A stretch of DNA of 64,000 bases from CAYJAD01 sp964370835 (GTDB lineage Bacteria; Desulfobacterota; Desulfovibrionia; Desulfovibrionales; Desulfovibrionaceae), in assembly GCA_964370835.1 (NCBI GenBank), contig CAYJLO010000005.1, forward strand, positions 1-64,000, in the 5' to 3' direction. Below, piece by piece: positions 36,107-46,248 of this stretch (position 1 is its first letter; every line of letters begins with the position of its first letter). The translations under genes and the position numbers were made by a program. The notes beneath the pieces are model-generated. The model had not been told where the DNA came from. It saw only the letters and a program-made list of their open reading frames with translations, and did not search any database.

Positions 36107-37021
36107 TGAATGTTCTGAAAAACATCACCCTATGTTAATATATTGTTACTATGCATTATTCTTTTCAATGGAATTTATATTATTATTTTAGCGAGATAAG
36201 GCGTGTTATGGTGGGTGTTTCTTGATTGGAAAATTCACAAAATGTGACATCTGAGTTTATACTTTAATTTTTGTTTTTATCTATAGAAACAGATAGATAG
36301 TGGGGTCGTGTTGCATTGGGCGTTTCGTGAAATATGGGGCGCGGATTGATGCATTTATTGAATGAGCATCATGGTAGTGGCGTTTCATGTGACATGGTAG
36401 GTGTTTAGGTTGCGCCCGATTACCCTTTAGTTATGGTGAGTGAGGGGCTATAGTGAAGAAGTAACTTGTTGTGGGTATATGATGTTTTTTATTTTATGGT
36501 GGTTTGTGTGCAACAAAAAGTATTTGTGTATTGCTTTTTTTAAAATTGCTAAGGTACCTCATCGTCCATGACACAATGGTATTGAAGTCATATTTACCTT
36601 CAAATGGCCTTATGGATTTTCCATGGTTAGGTATGACATTTTGTCTTTGAGATTTTTCACAGGAGAGCATGTGTTTTGCCGCGAAATAGGCTTAGGTCTA
36701 AATATTCAAGACGTATGATGGATGATTCTTGGCCCAGTAAAAGGGCTATGGCGCGCATGAAGATTGCGTATGGGTGTGTCTTCAGAGCATACCTTCTTAC
36801 TTAGTTCGTAAACCAAGTAAGAAGGTACTGCTGTGAAGTACTATTTTTGTCTAGTGTGCTTTGGTATTTGTAACGTATTTTTTTCCTCCCAAAGCCCTTT
36901 TTTTACTAAAAAGGGGGTGTAACCTTTATAAGCTGTGCGCTGCAAGCTACCCATAGGAGTGTACCTCGTTTATAGCCTGACAAGCCATCTGCTCGATGAA
37001 TGGAAAGCCCTGTGCAAAAAA
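36107..37021. other. Long noncoding stretch between nik operon and gltB
   Basis: About 0.9 kb, T-rich, with no credible gene in either strand. It holds a 12-bp perfect inverted repeat (ACCTTCTTACTT at 36791-36802 with AAGTAAGAAGGT at 36815-36826, 12-nt loop) and a CCCTTTTT/AAAAAGGG-type hairpin near 36896-36917 downstream of gltB that may help end its transcript. Nothing else is recognisable. Confidence 0.5.
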
Positions 37022-40000
37022 TTAATTTGCCATGAAAACTTCTTCCGTTGCAGCTATGGTTTCTTGCCCGTGACGGGTGTTTTTTTGTTGTCTTTCCAGG
37101 GCTTCTTTGTGCTCAAGAGGCATGACTTTTACAAAAAGTGGTAAGGCGGCTTCCCAATTCTTAAGCAGCGATTCTGCTTTTGCACTGCCTGTATAGTGAT
37201 TATGTTGTTCAATAAGGGAGCGCAACAAATTACAATCTTCAGGACTTTTGACCGATTCTAAGTCGACGCTATCTGTGTTGCAGCGATTTTGGAAGCGTTC
37301 ATTCTTATCATACACAAAGGCAACGCCACCACTCATACCGGCGGCAAAGTTATACCCACACTCACCAAGTGCAACCACAACTCCACCCGTCATATATTCA
37401 CAACCATGGTCGCCCATGCCTTCCACCACAGCCACTGCTCCGGAATTACGCACGGCAAAGCGTTCACCGGCCATGCCGCAAAAATAAGCTTCGCCACTTG
37501 TTGCACCATATAAGGCCACATTGCCCACAATGGCTTGCTCTTCGGCAACGAAATGACTTTCTCGTGCAGGAGTTATCACAACAATACCGCCGCTAAGTCC
37601 TTTACCCACATAATCATTGGCATCTCCGCGTACGGTAATGGTGACGCCGCTGGTTAAAAATGCCCCAAGGCTTTGTCCGGCAGAGCCTTGAAGATTGATG
37701 GTGTAGGAGTGTTGCGGTAAGCGGCGCTTCATTAAGCGTCTTGCAATTTCACCGGCAAGGCGTGTGCCGATGGCTCTGTCGGTATTTATTATGGTGCCAC
37801 TGTATGTGCAACGTACCGGTTTTCCGAGTAAAAGCTGTTCAGCTCGCTCCATTATTTTTCTATCTAAGCGCGATGGTGCCTCGTGGGCATCTTCACATGC
37901 TTTCCATGGAGCAAGGCCTTGGCAAGTGCATTTGAAAAATGTTGATAAATCAAGATGCTTCGCTCTTTCTGATAGGTTAGCGCGGGCTTGTAAAAAGTCT
38001 GCTCTACCAATGAGCTCTTGTACTGTGGCTATGCCAAGTTGTGCCATATGCTTGCGTAAGTCTTCTGCCATGAAGAAAAACATGCGCTGTATATGTTCAG
38101 CTTTGCCGCTAAATCTAGCGCGTAACTTTGGTTCTTGCGTAGCAATGCCTGCAACACATGCCCCTTTGTAGCATTGGCGGCACATAACACAACCAAGGCT
38201 TACCAACAAAGCTGTTCCCACGCTGCATTCTTCAGCGCCAAGCATGAAGGCAATGAGCATGTCATAACCATTACGAATGAGTCCATCGGTGCGTAATTTT
38301 ATTTTATTACGCAAGCCATTGGCAAGTAAAGCTTCATGGACTTCCAAAAGTCCCATTTCCCACGGTAAGCCTGTTTGCTGTATGCTAGATAAAGGAGATG
38401 AGCCTGTTCCACCATCGTGTCCGGAGACAAGTATTTGATCAGCGCCGGCCTTGGCAACTCCCACAGCCACAGTACCGACCCCTGCCTCAGCCACTAGCTT
38501 CACTGAAATGGTTGCCGTGGGTTGAATGCGTCTTAAGTCATAAATGAGCTGTGCCAAATCCTCAATGGAGTAAATGTCATGGTGAGGTGGCGGTGAAATA
38601 AGCGTTACCCCTTGACTTGTTCCACGCGCAAATGCGATTTCTTTTGTAACCTTGTGACCAGGCAATTGACCTCCTTCGCCTGGTTTTGCTCCTTGTGCCA
38701 TTTTGATTTGAATTTCATCGGCATGGGCAAGATAATGCGCGGTTACACCAAAACGTCCTGAAGCTATTTGACGTACTCTAGAGCGTATGTCTTTGCCATC
38801 TTCGGTGAGAGAGGAGCGTTGCATTTCCTCACCACCTTCACCGCAATTACTACGTGCTCCTACGCCATTGCAAGCTTCGGCAATGGTTTCATGGGCTTCG
38901 CGGCTTAATGAACCAAAGGACATGGCAGCGCCCACAAAACGTTTTACAATTTCTGCACTGGACTCTACTTCTTCAAGCGCAATGGGTGATCCCCTTTTTA
39001 CGCTAAAAAGATCTCGTAGTGTAATGGATGTGGTGGTGGGTTGGGCATAGTCGGCAAAAGCCGCGGCGTCGTTGTCTCGCACTGCCTTGTGCAATAGTTT
39101 TACACTGTCTTTAGTCCACAAGCGTGAAGTTTCTTGAGACTTTGTTTCTGTGGTGCCATAAGCTTGTGCATGGCGAGTTAAGGCGTCTTTTGCAATATAA
39201 TCAAGACCTATGCCACCAATTCTCGAAGGTGTGCCGCAAAAATAGGTATTCACAAGGCTTGCTTCAAGACCAAGGGCCTCAAAATAGTATCCGCTTTTGA
39301 ATGAACGCTGCGTGGAGATGCCAAGGCGTGCAAAAGCTTTGAGCATGCCTTTTTTCAGTGCTGAAATATAGTTGGCTTGAGCCATGTGTGGCGAAATCTC
39401 AGCAAGTTTACCGGCTTCGGCCAACTGCTTCACTGTATCAAGAGCCGCATAGGGACAAATGCCGCTAGCGCCATAGGCCGAAAGTAGTACCATGTGCATA
39501 ACTTCAAAGGCTTCGCCTGATTCCACTATGAGGCCGCATAAATGCCGCTTTTCTGCGCGCTGCAAATGATGATGTAAGGCAGACAGAGCCAAGAGGCTTG
39601 GTATGGGCGCGCGTGTTGTACTGCTCTTGGTGTCGCTGATAATCAATATGGTTGCACCGTCTTCAAGGGCTTTTTCCGCAGCTTTAAACATGTCTTGTAA
39701 GCCTTGTTCGAGGGCCAGCCCAGTGTGATCTGTGTTTGCATCAAGCGTAGCTTCAAAAGTGGCGTCAAGGGTGTGAGCTTGCACTTCCTTGCGCGTGGAC
39801 ATGCGTATGTGCAAGAGTTCGTTGCGATCAAGGAAGGGATGCGGCAAGCGTAAAATGGCGCAATTTTCTGGCGTTGGTTCCAATATATTGCGTTCTGCAC
39901 CGGCAAAATTCATCAACGACATGGAAAGCTCTTCACGTAAGGGATCAATGGGAGGATTGGTGACTTGCGCAAATTGTTGCTTAAAATAATTAAATAAAGC

Positions 40001-41545
40001 TCTTGGCTGAGTGTCAAGCACAGCTAAGGGAACATCATGCCCCATGGCACCCACAGGCTCTTGGCTATTTTTGGCCATGGGCATAAGCACATTGTTAATG
40101 GTTTTTGCATCATACCCGTACAGAACTTGAGTGCGTGCCACATCGTATGTGCTTTCTTGTGAATGAGTATTACCATCACTGTGCATGAGGTCTGCAAGTG
40201 AAATGGCGCATTGTTTGAGCCAACGGCGATAAGGTTTTTCACGAATGACATTCCCTTTTATTTCTGCATCGGAAATTATGCGTCTGGCGGCAACGTCCAC
40301 CATGAGCATGCGCCGTGGGCGCAGCTGTTGGCGTGATACAATACGCTCAGGTTCAACGTCCATAACTCCCGTTTCCGACGCGAGAACTACCATACCATCT
40401 TGTGAAACTGTGGTACGGCAAGGGCGCAAACCATTACGGTCAAGCATTGCGCCAACACGACTGTGACCATCGGTAAATACAAGAGCTGTTGGGCCATCCC
40501 AAGGATCCATAAGTGCAGCATGATATTCATAAAAAGCACGTTTATTGTCACCCATAACAAAGGCAGTACCAAAGGGCTCGGGCAAGAGCATCATTAAAGC
40601 ATGTGTCATGGAATAACCACAACGTACCAAGAGTTCCAAGGCATTATCAAGACGTGCAGAGTCACTGGCTGTATCATCAACAATGGGGAAAAGATCTTTT
40701 AAGTCATCGCCAAAAAGTGCCGAAGACATTTGCGGTTGACGCATATGCATGCGAGCTGCATTACCACGAATGGTGTTTATTTCTCCATTATGCGCTAAAT
40801 TTTTAAAAGGCTGTGCCAAGCGCCATGAGGGTAGGGTGTTTGTGCTAAAACGCTCATGGAATACGGCGAAGGGTGCTGTAAAATTGATGTCGAGCAAGTC
40901 ACCATATAAATCACCAAGGCAGGCTCCTGGCAGCATTCCTTTGTAAATAATACTGCGAGCAGAAAGGCTTACCACATAAAAACTGTTGCGCTCAAGGCCT
41001 TGTTGCGCAAGCCAATTTTGTACAGCTTTTTCCATGCGTCTGCGAGCCAAGTATAAAATACGCTCAAAGCCTTCACCTTGTGCGTTTTCGGCTGCTAAGT
41101 TCTTTGTGGGGCGAACTAAAATTTGCAACATATGCGGCATGGTGGCCAATGCCATGGGGCTTACCATGGTTGTATCCACGGGGACTTCGCGCTCGTCTTC
41201 AAGGCAAAGATGTGTCATTGCGAGACATTCTTTGATTATCTGCATAATGGGGGCGTGCGTGTGTGCCCCTTGTGGCATAAAAAGCTGTCCCACAGCAAAA
41301 GGAATAGCACTATCCATGGCCTGTAGTGTGGGCCACTGATGTTTAAAAAAGTTTTTAGGAAGTGGCATGAGTAAGCCAGCACCGTCGCCGGAATTATCTC
41401 CGCCATGTCCACCACGATGTGCAAGGCGAGCCATGGCGGTTAAAGCATCGGCTATGACCTGATGACTAGGTACACCGGAAAGCCGTGCGACAAAACCAAC
41501 TCCACAGGCATCATGTTCATCTAACGGATTATATAAGCTACTCAT
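37022..41545 (-). CDS. gltB: Glutamate synthase, large subunit (GOGAT)
   Basis: A 1507-aa enzyme that moves the amide nitrogen of glutamine to 2-oxoglutarate. The N-terminal Ntn amidotransferase starts with a short propeptide and nucleophile Cys14 in ACGVGFVA. The FMN-binding synthase domain (residues ~790-1190) shows SFGSLSREAHETIAEACNG, KPGEGGQLPGHKV and GHDGGTGSSP. The [3Fe-4S] ligands lie in GCVMCRQCYKGACVAG (C-x5-C-x4-C, with an extra Cys inside). The C-terminal beta-helix has the G-x-x-G-x-x-x-G repeats (residues ~1240-1450). GAGGA precedes the ATG. It follows glnN on the same strand, forming a GS-GOGAT pair. No small subunit (gltD) is in the window, so the electron donor must be encoded elsewhere or differ. 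Confidence 0.96.
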   Translation of the reverse strand: MSSLYNPLDEHDACGVGFVARLSGVPSHQVIADALTAMARLAHRGGHGGDNSGDGAGLLMPLPKNFFKHQWPTLQAMDSAIPFAVGQLFMPQGAHTHAPIMQIIKECLAMTHLCLEDEREVPVDTTMVSPMALATMPHMLQILVRPTKNLAAENAQGEGFERILYLARRRMEKAVQNWLAQQGLERNSFYVVSLSARSIIYKGMLPGACLGDLYGDLLDINFTAPFAVFHERFSTNTLPSWRLAQPFKNLAHNGEINTIRGNAARMHMRQPQMSSALFGDDLKDLFPIVDDTASDSARLDNALELLVRCGYSMTHALMMLLPEPFGTAFVMGDNKRAFYEYHAALMDPWDGPTALVFTDGHSRVGAMLDRNGLRPCRTTVSQDGMVVLASETGVMDVEPERIVSRQQLRPRRMLMVDVAARRIISDAEIKGNVIREKPYRRWLKQCAISLADLMHSDGNTHSQESTYDVARTQVLYGYDAKTINNVLMPMAKNSQEPVGAMGHDVPLAVLDTQPRALFNYFKQQFAQVTNPPIDPLREELSMSLMNFAGAERNILEPTPENCAILRLPHPFLDRNELLHIRMSTRKEVQAHTLDATFEATLDANTDHTGLALEQGLQDMFKAAEKALEDGATILIISDTKSSTTRAPIPSLLALSALHHHLQRAEKRHLCGLIVESGEAFEVMHMVLLSAYGASGICPYAALDTVKQLAEAGKLAEISPHMAQANYISALKKGMLKAFARLGISTQRSFKSGYYFEALGLEASLVNTYFCGTPSRIGGIGLDYIAKDALTRHAQAYGTTETKSQETSRLWTKDSVKLLHKAVRDNDAAAFADYAQPTTTSITLRDLFSVKRGSPIALEEVESSAEIVKRFVGAAMSFGSLSREAHETIAEACNGVGARSNCGEGGEEMQRSSLTEDGKDIRSRVRQIASGRFGVTAHYLAHADEIQIKMAQGAKPGEGGQLPGHKVTKEIAFARGTSQGVTLISPPPHHDIYSIEDLAQLIYDLRRIQPTATISVKLVAEAGVGTVAVGVAKAGADQILVSGHDGGTGSSPLSSIQQTGLPWEMGLLEVHEALLANGLRNKIKLRTDGLIRNGYDMLIAFMLGAEECSVGTALLVSLGCVMCRQCYKGACVAGIATQEPKLRARFSGKAEHIQRMFFFMAEDLRKHMAQLGIATVQELIGRADFLQARANLSERAKHLDLSTFFKCTCQGLAPWKACEDAHEAPSRLDRKIMERAEQLLLGKPVRCTYSGTIINTDRAIGTRLAGEIARRLMKRRLPQHSYTINLQGSAGQSLGAFLTSGVTITVRGDANDYVGKGLSGGIVVITPARESHFVAEEQAIVGNVALYGATSGEAYFCGMAGERFAVRNSGAVAVVEGMGDHGCEYMTGGVVVALGECGYNFAAGMSGGVAFVYDKNERFQNRCNTDSVDLESVKSPEDCNLLRSLIEQHNHYTGSAKAESLLKNWEAALPLFVKVMPLEHKEALERQQKNTRHGQETIAATEEVFMAN

Positions 41546-41575
41546 ACTTCATTCCTCATATTCTTTTTGCGCCAA

Positions 41576-41605
41576 CATGGGAGGAGATAGAAATCCCCTC
41601 CCATG
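41576..41605 (-). terminator. Hairpin between glnN and gltB
   Basis: CATGGGAGG (41576-41584) pairs perfectly with CCTCCCATG (41597-41605), 12-nt loop, without a following T-run on the minus strand. It may stabilise the glnN transcript or partly reduce read-through into gltB. Confidence 0.45.
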
Positions 41606-41626
41606 ATAATTATTGTAAGTGAATTA

Positions 41627-43825
41627 TTAGTTTATCCAAAGCATTTCTGCATAGCGTGGGAATGGCCATGTGGCGTCTTCAACCATAAGTTCAAGTTCAT
41701 CTGCATGCTTACGGCATTGATTAAGAGCCGGAACAACATGTTTGAGCATTGCTTGCGCGTGCTCTAAGACATCTTCGCCATGCTCTGCATTTTGCGCTGC
41801 TTCGAGGGCTTTAAGCGCATCACTTAAGGCAAGGCAAGTTTGACGTAAATTGGTAAAGCGTTCTTCTTCTGGTAATATTTGTGTACTACCAAGTACAGCA
41901 CGAGTTTGCAATACAAGTTCAGCGGCTTCCTTTTGCGCACGCAGACCCACGGGAAGAATGCTTTCACGAATCATGGCTGAGCAAACATTGGCTTCAATGT
42001 TGATGAGCTTGGCATAGGTTTCCAATAATATTTCTTGGCGTGCGAGTATTTCGCGTTCTGAGAGAATATTGGTGCGTAAAAACACTTCCATGACTTCAGG
42101 GTCGTTATAATGTTCCAAAGCTTCCACTGTGGTGGCAAGATTTGGAAGGCCACGCTTTTCTGCTTCGATGGGCCATTCAGCAGAGTAGCCATTGCCATTG
42201 AAGACGACGGGCATATGTTCGGCAAAAATGCGTGGAAGTAGGCTTTGTAAAGCTTCCGTTAAGGATGTGCCAGAGCTTACAGAGGCTTCAAGTTCGGTGG
42301 CGATGTCATCAAGGGCACAAGCAACGGCGGCATTGAGTGAAATGTTTACAGGTGCTACCGACTGAGAGGAACCTACGGCACGAAATTCAAACTTATTACC
42401 GGTAAAAGCAAAAGAGCTTGTACGGTTACGGTCAGAATAGTCCTTGGGTAAAGGGGGGAGCACATCAACGCCAATTTCCATGAAGGGTTTACCGTCTTCA
42501 TTTTGTGCTTTGCCGGTGATAAGCGTTTCTAAAACGTTGGTGAGTTGGTCACCAAGAAATACAGAAATAATAGCTGGTGGAGCTTCATTGGCACCAAGGC
42601 GATGATCATTGCCAGCTCCCAGTGTGCCGAGGCGCAAAGCCATGCTATGCTTATGTACAGCTCTTAAGGTTGCGGCAAGAAACACGAGGAACTGAGCATT
42701 GTGAAGAGGTGTTTCGCCAGGGTTGAGAAGATTGTCGCCATCGGAATCAACCAAAGACCAGTTGTTGTGCTTGCCACTACCATTGACACCTGCGAAAGGC
42801 TTTTCATGTAAAAGGCACATGAAACCATGTTCAGCGGCTGTATGGCGCAAAATATTCATGGTGAGCATATTGTGGTCGGTTGCGATATTGCATTCTTCAT
42901 AAAGAGGAGCTAGCTCAAATTGACCAGGAGCCACTTCATTATGACGAGTTTTTACAGGAATACCAAGGGCGAAAAGGCGCTTTTCAACGTCATGCATAAA
43001 GGCCATGACACGAGCTGGAATGTCACCAAAGTAGTGGTCTTCCATTTCTTGTCCCTTGGGGGCGGGGGCACCTTGGAGAGTGCGACCTGTGAGCAATAAG
43101 TCAGGGCGCAAGGCTGCAAGGCGGCTATCTACCAAGAAGTATTCTTGCTCTGCACCAACCATGGGGCGAACATGCGTGGTTTTGTCTTTACCAAAGAGAT
43201 GTAATATACGCAAAGCTTGACGAGAAATAGCAGAAATTGAGCGCAAAAGTGGTGTTTTACGGTCAAGTGCTTCACCGGAGTAAGAATAGAACATGGAGGG
43301 AATATGCAAAGTGTGACCAAGTTTTCCCGGAAGCAAGAAGGCTGGTACGGTGGGATCCCACGCTGTATAACCCCGTGCTTCAAAAGTTGAACGAATACCA
43401 CCGGAGGGGAAAGATGACGCGTCGGGTTCACCGCTAATGAGCATTTTTCCTGAAAATTCATGTAATAAATGTCCGTCAGAGGAAAGAGTAAGAAACGCGT
43501 CGTGCTTTTCCGCTGTATATCCAGTCATGGGATGGAACCAGTGTGCATAGTGTGTTGCTCCACGCTCAAGAGCCCAATCTTTCATGGAAGAAGCTACTAC
43601 ATTTGCAATTTCAGCTGGCAACCGAGCCCCTTCACGAATGGTGAGCTCAAGCTGTTTAAATACGTCACGGGGCAAACGTTCACGCATGACGTGAATGGTA
43701 AAAACATCTTTTGCAAAATGGCGACTCATTTCTACGTTGGGGGTTAAATGCCCCTCTGTGGAATCGATATCGCAAGGGGTAGCGCTAAAAGCTTCCATAA
43801 CGGCAAGGCTGCGTGCTGTTGTCAT
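41627..43825 (-). CDS. glnN: Glutamine synthetase type III
   Basis: A 732-aa ATP-dependent glutamine synthetase of the large type III (GlnN) class, much longer than the ~470-aa GlnA. Features include the N-terminal region with GWF-like WFHPMTGYTAEKHDAF, VGAEQEYFLVD (metal-site Glu), NGSGKHNNWSLVD (typical of type III), RLGANEAPPAII and NKFEFRAVGSSQSVAPVN. The C-terminal helical extension (residues ~560-730) is typical of the class. The enzyme fixes ammonium; gltB follows, completing the cycle. A near-consensus sigma-54 promoter lies about 90 nt upstream, implying nitrogen control through an NtrC-like activator not seen in this window. GGAGT precedes the ATG. Confidence 0.95.
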   Translation of the reverse strand: MTTARSLAVMEAFSATPCDIDSTEGHLTPNVEMSRHFAKDVFTIHVMRERLPRDVFKQLELTIREGARLPAEIANVVASSMKDWALERGATHYAHWFHPMTGYTAEKHDAFLTLSSDGHLLHEFSGKMLISGEPDASSFPSGGIRSTFEARGYTAWDPTVPAFLLPGKLGHTLHIPSMFYSYSGEALDRKTPLLRSISAISRQALRILHLFGKDKTTHVRPMVGAEQEYFLVDSRLAALRPDLLLTGRTLQGAPAPKGQEMEDHYFGDIPARVMAFMHDVEKRLFALGIPVKTRHNEVAPGQFELAPLYEECNIATDHNMLTMNILRHTAAEHGFMCLLHEKPFAGVNGSGKHNNWSLVDSDGDNLLNPGETPLHNAQFLVFLAATLRAVHKHSMALRLGTLGAGNDHRLGANEAPPAIISVFLGDQLTNVLETLITGKAQNEDGKPFMEIGVDVLPPLPKDYSDRNRTSSFAFTGNKFEFRAVGSSQSVAPVNISLNAAVACALDDIATELEASVSSGTSLTEALQSLLPRIFAEHMPVVFNGNGYSAEWPIEAEKRGLPNLATTVEALEHYNDPEVMEVFLRTNILSEREILARQEILLETYAKLINIEANVCSAMIRESILPVGLRAQKEAAELVLQTRAVLGSTQILPEEERFTNLRQTCLALSDALKALEAAQNAEHGEDVLEHAQAMLKHVVPALNQCRKHADELELMVEDATWPFPRYAEMLWIN

Positions 43826-43909
43826 CTTAAGACTCCTTAAATATTACACTTATTTCATTAAAATTACTCTAATGCCTTATTGCACAGGCTTTTGAGAGTG
43901 TTTGCATAG

Positions 43910-43937
43910 TTTGGCAATTAGCATAAGCTGTGCCAAA
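43910..43937 (-). promoter_or_regulatory. Sigma-54 promoter of glnN-gltB, within an inverted repeat
   Basis: On the minus strand TGGCACAGCTTATGC (43921-43935) has GG and GC with the exact 12-base register of RpoN promoters. The 5' half is the perfect TGGCAC. TTTGGCA and TGCCAAA (43910-43916 and 43931-43937) form a 7-bp inverted repeat around it, possibly a competing binding site. The leader would be about 85 nt. Confidence 0.75.
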
Positions 43938-44762
43938 ACTTTGAGACCGTTTTGTGTATTATTTTAATTGTCTTAAATAATAGAGATTATTTTTTTTAAA
44001 TATGGTTAGAAATTCATGAGTCATATATAATATGCGAGTAAGCAAGAGATGTTTGGGGTTTTTTGTACAAAATGGTAGAAATACAAAGGTGAATAATAAT
44101 TTCACATCTGCCATTTTAGCTTCTACTAAAAAAAATCTCAATTTTAGTTTTTAATATTAGTACGTTTTAGAAAAAATACCTCTGCGTAGAAAATATTTTC
44201 GTTGTTTAGAATGCAAACAACAAAAAAAATACAATTTTGCACTTTTATGCTTTGAGAATTATGATGGCCGAGTGTATTGTTGTAACATGTTTATATATTA
44301 TAACAAAGCCAGAAAGTGTCAGTTTGGATACGCTCTGTGCTTTAGGAAATATGTATGAGCCTTTGCATTGGTGGCATGGAAGTTTATGTATGTTCCTTCT
44401 TGGATGGAAAGACCAAAGAATGCTATTGTGAGCGTCTTTATTGTGCTTTGTAGGTTCTTGTAATGTTGACGATATCGAATAGAGCTGCATGTCATGGTTG
44501 ATGGTATGTTTTCGCAAAGACTTTTCTACGTATATGTAGAAAATAGCATTGGTGAGAGTATTCCATGCTTGATTGCCACGCACACTTGCCAATGATAAAG
44601 TATGGTGAATTTTCCATCACAGAGAAGGGCAACAAAGACTGCGTGTGTTTTGTACGGTTATTGGCTTTTGTTTTGGAGGGGGGAAGTGTTTTTGGTAGAG
44701 TCTTGTTGTTTTTTGTCAAAGAGTACAGATCGTGTCAAAATTGTTGGAAAATCCATTGTTTT
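43938..44762. other. Noncoding stretch between glnN promoter and flagellin gene
   Basis: About 820 bp, very AT-rich, with no convincing frame on either strand. The end near 44740-44780 contains an imperfect TTGCTGGAA/TTCCAACAA pairing followed by TTTT that may end the flagellin transcript. An imperfect stem near 44276-44306 (TTGTTGTAACAT side) is probably chance in AT-rich DNA. Confidence 0.5.
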
Positions 44763-46178
44763 TTATTGTTCCAGCAACTGTAACGCCATTTTAGGAAGAC
44801 TATTGGCTTGAGCTAGCATGGCAGTGGCGCCTTGTGCGAGTATTTGTTGGCGAACAAATTCGGTCATCTCCATACCCACATCTGTGTCAGAAATGCGAGA
44901 TTCAGAGGCTTGAAGGTTTTCTGCTTGCAGCGCAAGGTTGCTCACGGTGGCCTCTAAGCGATTTTCCATGGCGCCAAAATGAGCGCGAATACCATCTTTT
45001 TTTACAATGGCCTCATCGATTTTTTCTAAAGCTTGTTGGGCTTTGCTTTGTGTTTCGATGGTGAGCGGTGGTATGTATGGGTTATCCTCGGAAGGTATAG
45101 AGCCCCATGACGTGGTAATATCAAACTGTCCTGCACCCACCACAAACACAAGTAAGTGTTCTTGAGCTTCTTCTATGGTAAGGTATTCATTGTTGTTCGT
45201 GTTTATTTCTCCCGAATAACCCATGTGTGTGCCATTTACTGTAAATTGATTGTAAGGCGCAACATCGGTGTAGCTAAGGGTTTGATTCCCATTGAGCTTT
45301 GCATCGGTGTAGGTGGCGTCTGGCAAAAAACCATTGGCTTCTGTAACAATATGCGTAGCCATATCGCTAAGGTTATCTATTCCCGCCGTTGTCCAATCCT
45401 CTCCAGAGCTATGCGTGCCCGCGATATGTTCCCCTGACATGGTGAAAATCTGTAGAGAGTCATTACGCCCAAGGTCATCCAAGTGAAAGCTAATATTTTT
45501 TGAACCTTGAGGAATAACAGCAAAAGTAACACGCCCAGAGCTAAATCTTTGGGTAGCGCCATTGGTGAGTTTGTCAGAAATAGTATCAAGGTGGCCGGGT
45601 AATTCTTGGGGTTCTTCTGTAAGCCCCAATGCTTGAAGAGTCGCCGCCGCTCCGTGGATATAATAATAATCTTCAGCGCTGTCATTACCTGTGCCAAAAT
45701 GTATTTTTGCCGCGCCGCTAGAAGAGAGTGCGTTGCCATTATGCTGACCAGAAAGAGAACCATCTAAGAGCTTGATGCCGTTAAAATCTGTGGCATAAGC
45801 AATGCGATCTATCTCTTGCGCTTGGCTTTGAAACTCTGCGTCAATCATACCTCTTTGTGTGGAGTCGTAGGTGCCTGTGGCCGCTTGCATGGCCAGTTCT
45901 TTCATGCGGATAAGGCACTGATCAATGACTTGCAAAGCCCCGTCAGCCGTTTGCATCATGGAAATGGCGTCGTTGGCATTGCGTATGCCTTGATTGAGCG
46001 AGGCTATGTCGGCGCGCATGAGCTCGCGAATGGCAAGCCCCGCAGAGTCATCGGCAGCGCTGTTGATGCGTAGACCAGACGAAAGACGCATTACAGATGT
46101 ACTTAAATTACCATAATGCGTGTTTAAGTTTTGAGCTGTGTTTGCAGCCATGAAGTTATGTCGAACGGCTAAAAGCAT
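44763..46178 (-). CDS. Flagellin
   Basis: A 471-aa filament protein. The N-terminal D0/D1 domain (residues 1-140) has HNFMAANTAQNLNTHYGNL and RLSSGLRINSAADDSAGLAIRE, and the C-terminal D1/D0 (residues ~385-471) has GAMENRLEATVSNL and ISDTDVGMEMTEFVRQQIL...ANSLPKMALQLL. The central ~240 residues (D2/D3-like) are variable and rich in Asn/Thr/Gly. I chose ATG at 46178 (MLLAVRHNFMAAN), which aligns with other flagellins; AGGAGG lies only a few bases upstream, and an in-frame GTG four codons earlier is covered by it. Transcription is probably from a sigma-54 promoter at 46234-46248. No other flagellar gene is nearby. Confidence 0.95.
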   Translation of the reverse strand: MLLAVRHNFMAANTAQNLNTHYGNLSTSVMRLSSGLRINSAADDSAGLAIRELMRADIASLNQGIRNANDAISMMQTADGALQVIDQCLIRMKELAMQAATGTYDSTQRGMIDAEFQSQAQEIDRIAYATDFNGIKLLDGSLSGQHNGNALSSSGAAKIHFGTGNDSAEDYYYIHGAAATLQALGLTEEPQELPGHLDTISDKLTNGATQRFSSGRVTFAVIPQGSKNISFHLDDLGRNDSLQIFTMSGEHIAGTHSSGEDWTTAGIDNLSDMATHIVTEANGFLPDATYTDAKLNGNQTLSYTDVAPYNQFTVNGTHMGYSGEINTNNNEYLTIEEAQEHLLVFVVGAGQFDITTSWGSIPSEDNPYIPPLTIETQSKAQQALEKIDEAIVKKDGIRAHFGAMENRLEATVSNLALQAENLQASESRISDTDVGMEMTEFVRQQILAQGATAMLAQANSLPKMALQLLEQ

Positions 46179-46208
46179 GACCCTCCTCACAGGGTAGGAA
46201 AATTTAGC

Positions 46209-46220
46209 CGTATACAGTAC
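46209..46220. repeat. Repeat copy 1, CGTATACAGTAC, upstream of flagellin
   Basis: This 12-mer recurs exactly at 46560-46571 in front of the divergent lipoprotein gene. With flanking bases this copy is also a CCGTA-N5-TACGG inverted repeat (46208-46222). It lies in the flagellin leader, 30 nt before the start codon. A shared operator for both genes is possible. Confidence 0.5.
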
Positions 46221-46233
46221 GGAAAATACTTAA

Positions 46234-46248
46234 GCAAAATATGTTCCA
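46234..46248 (-). promoter_or_regulatory. Sigma-54 promoter of flagellin
   Basis: On the minus strand TGGAACATATTTTGC keeps GG and GC in the exact RpoN register; one base departs from TGGCAC. Leader length about 45 nt. Sigma-54 control of flagellin is known in many bacteria. Confidence 0.68.

Noticed and set aside
44237..44431. 64-codon frame between glnN promoter and flagellin
   Set aside because: Not preceded by a clear ribosome site and of biased composition (Cys/Leu/Met/Trp-rich); nothing supports a gene.
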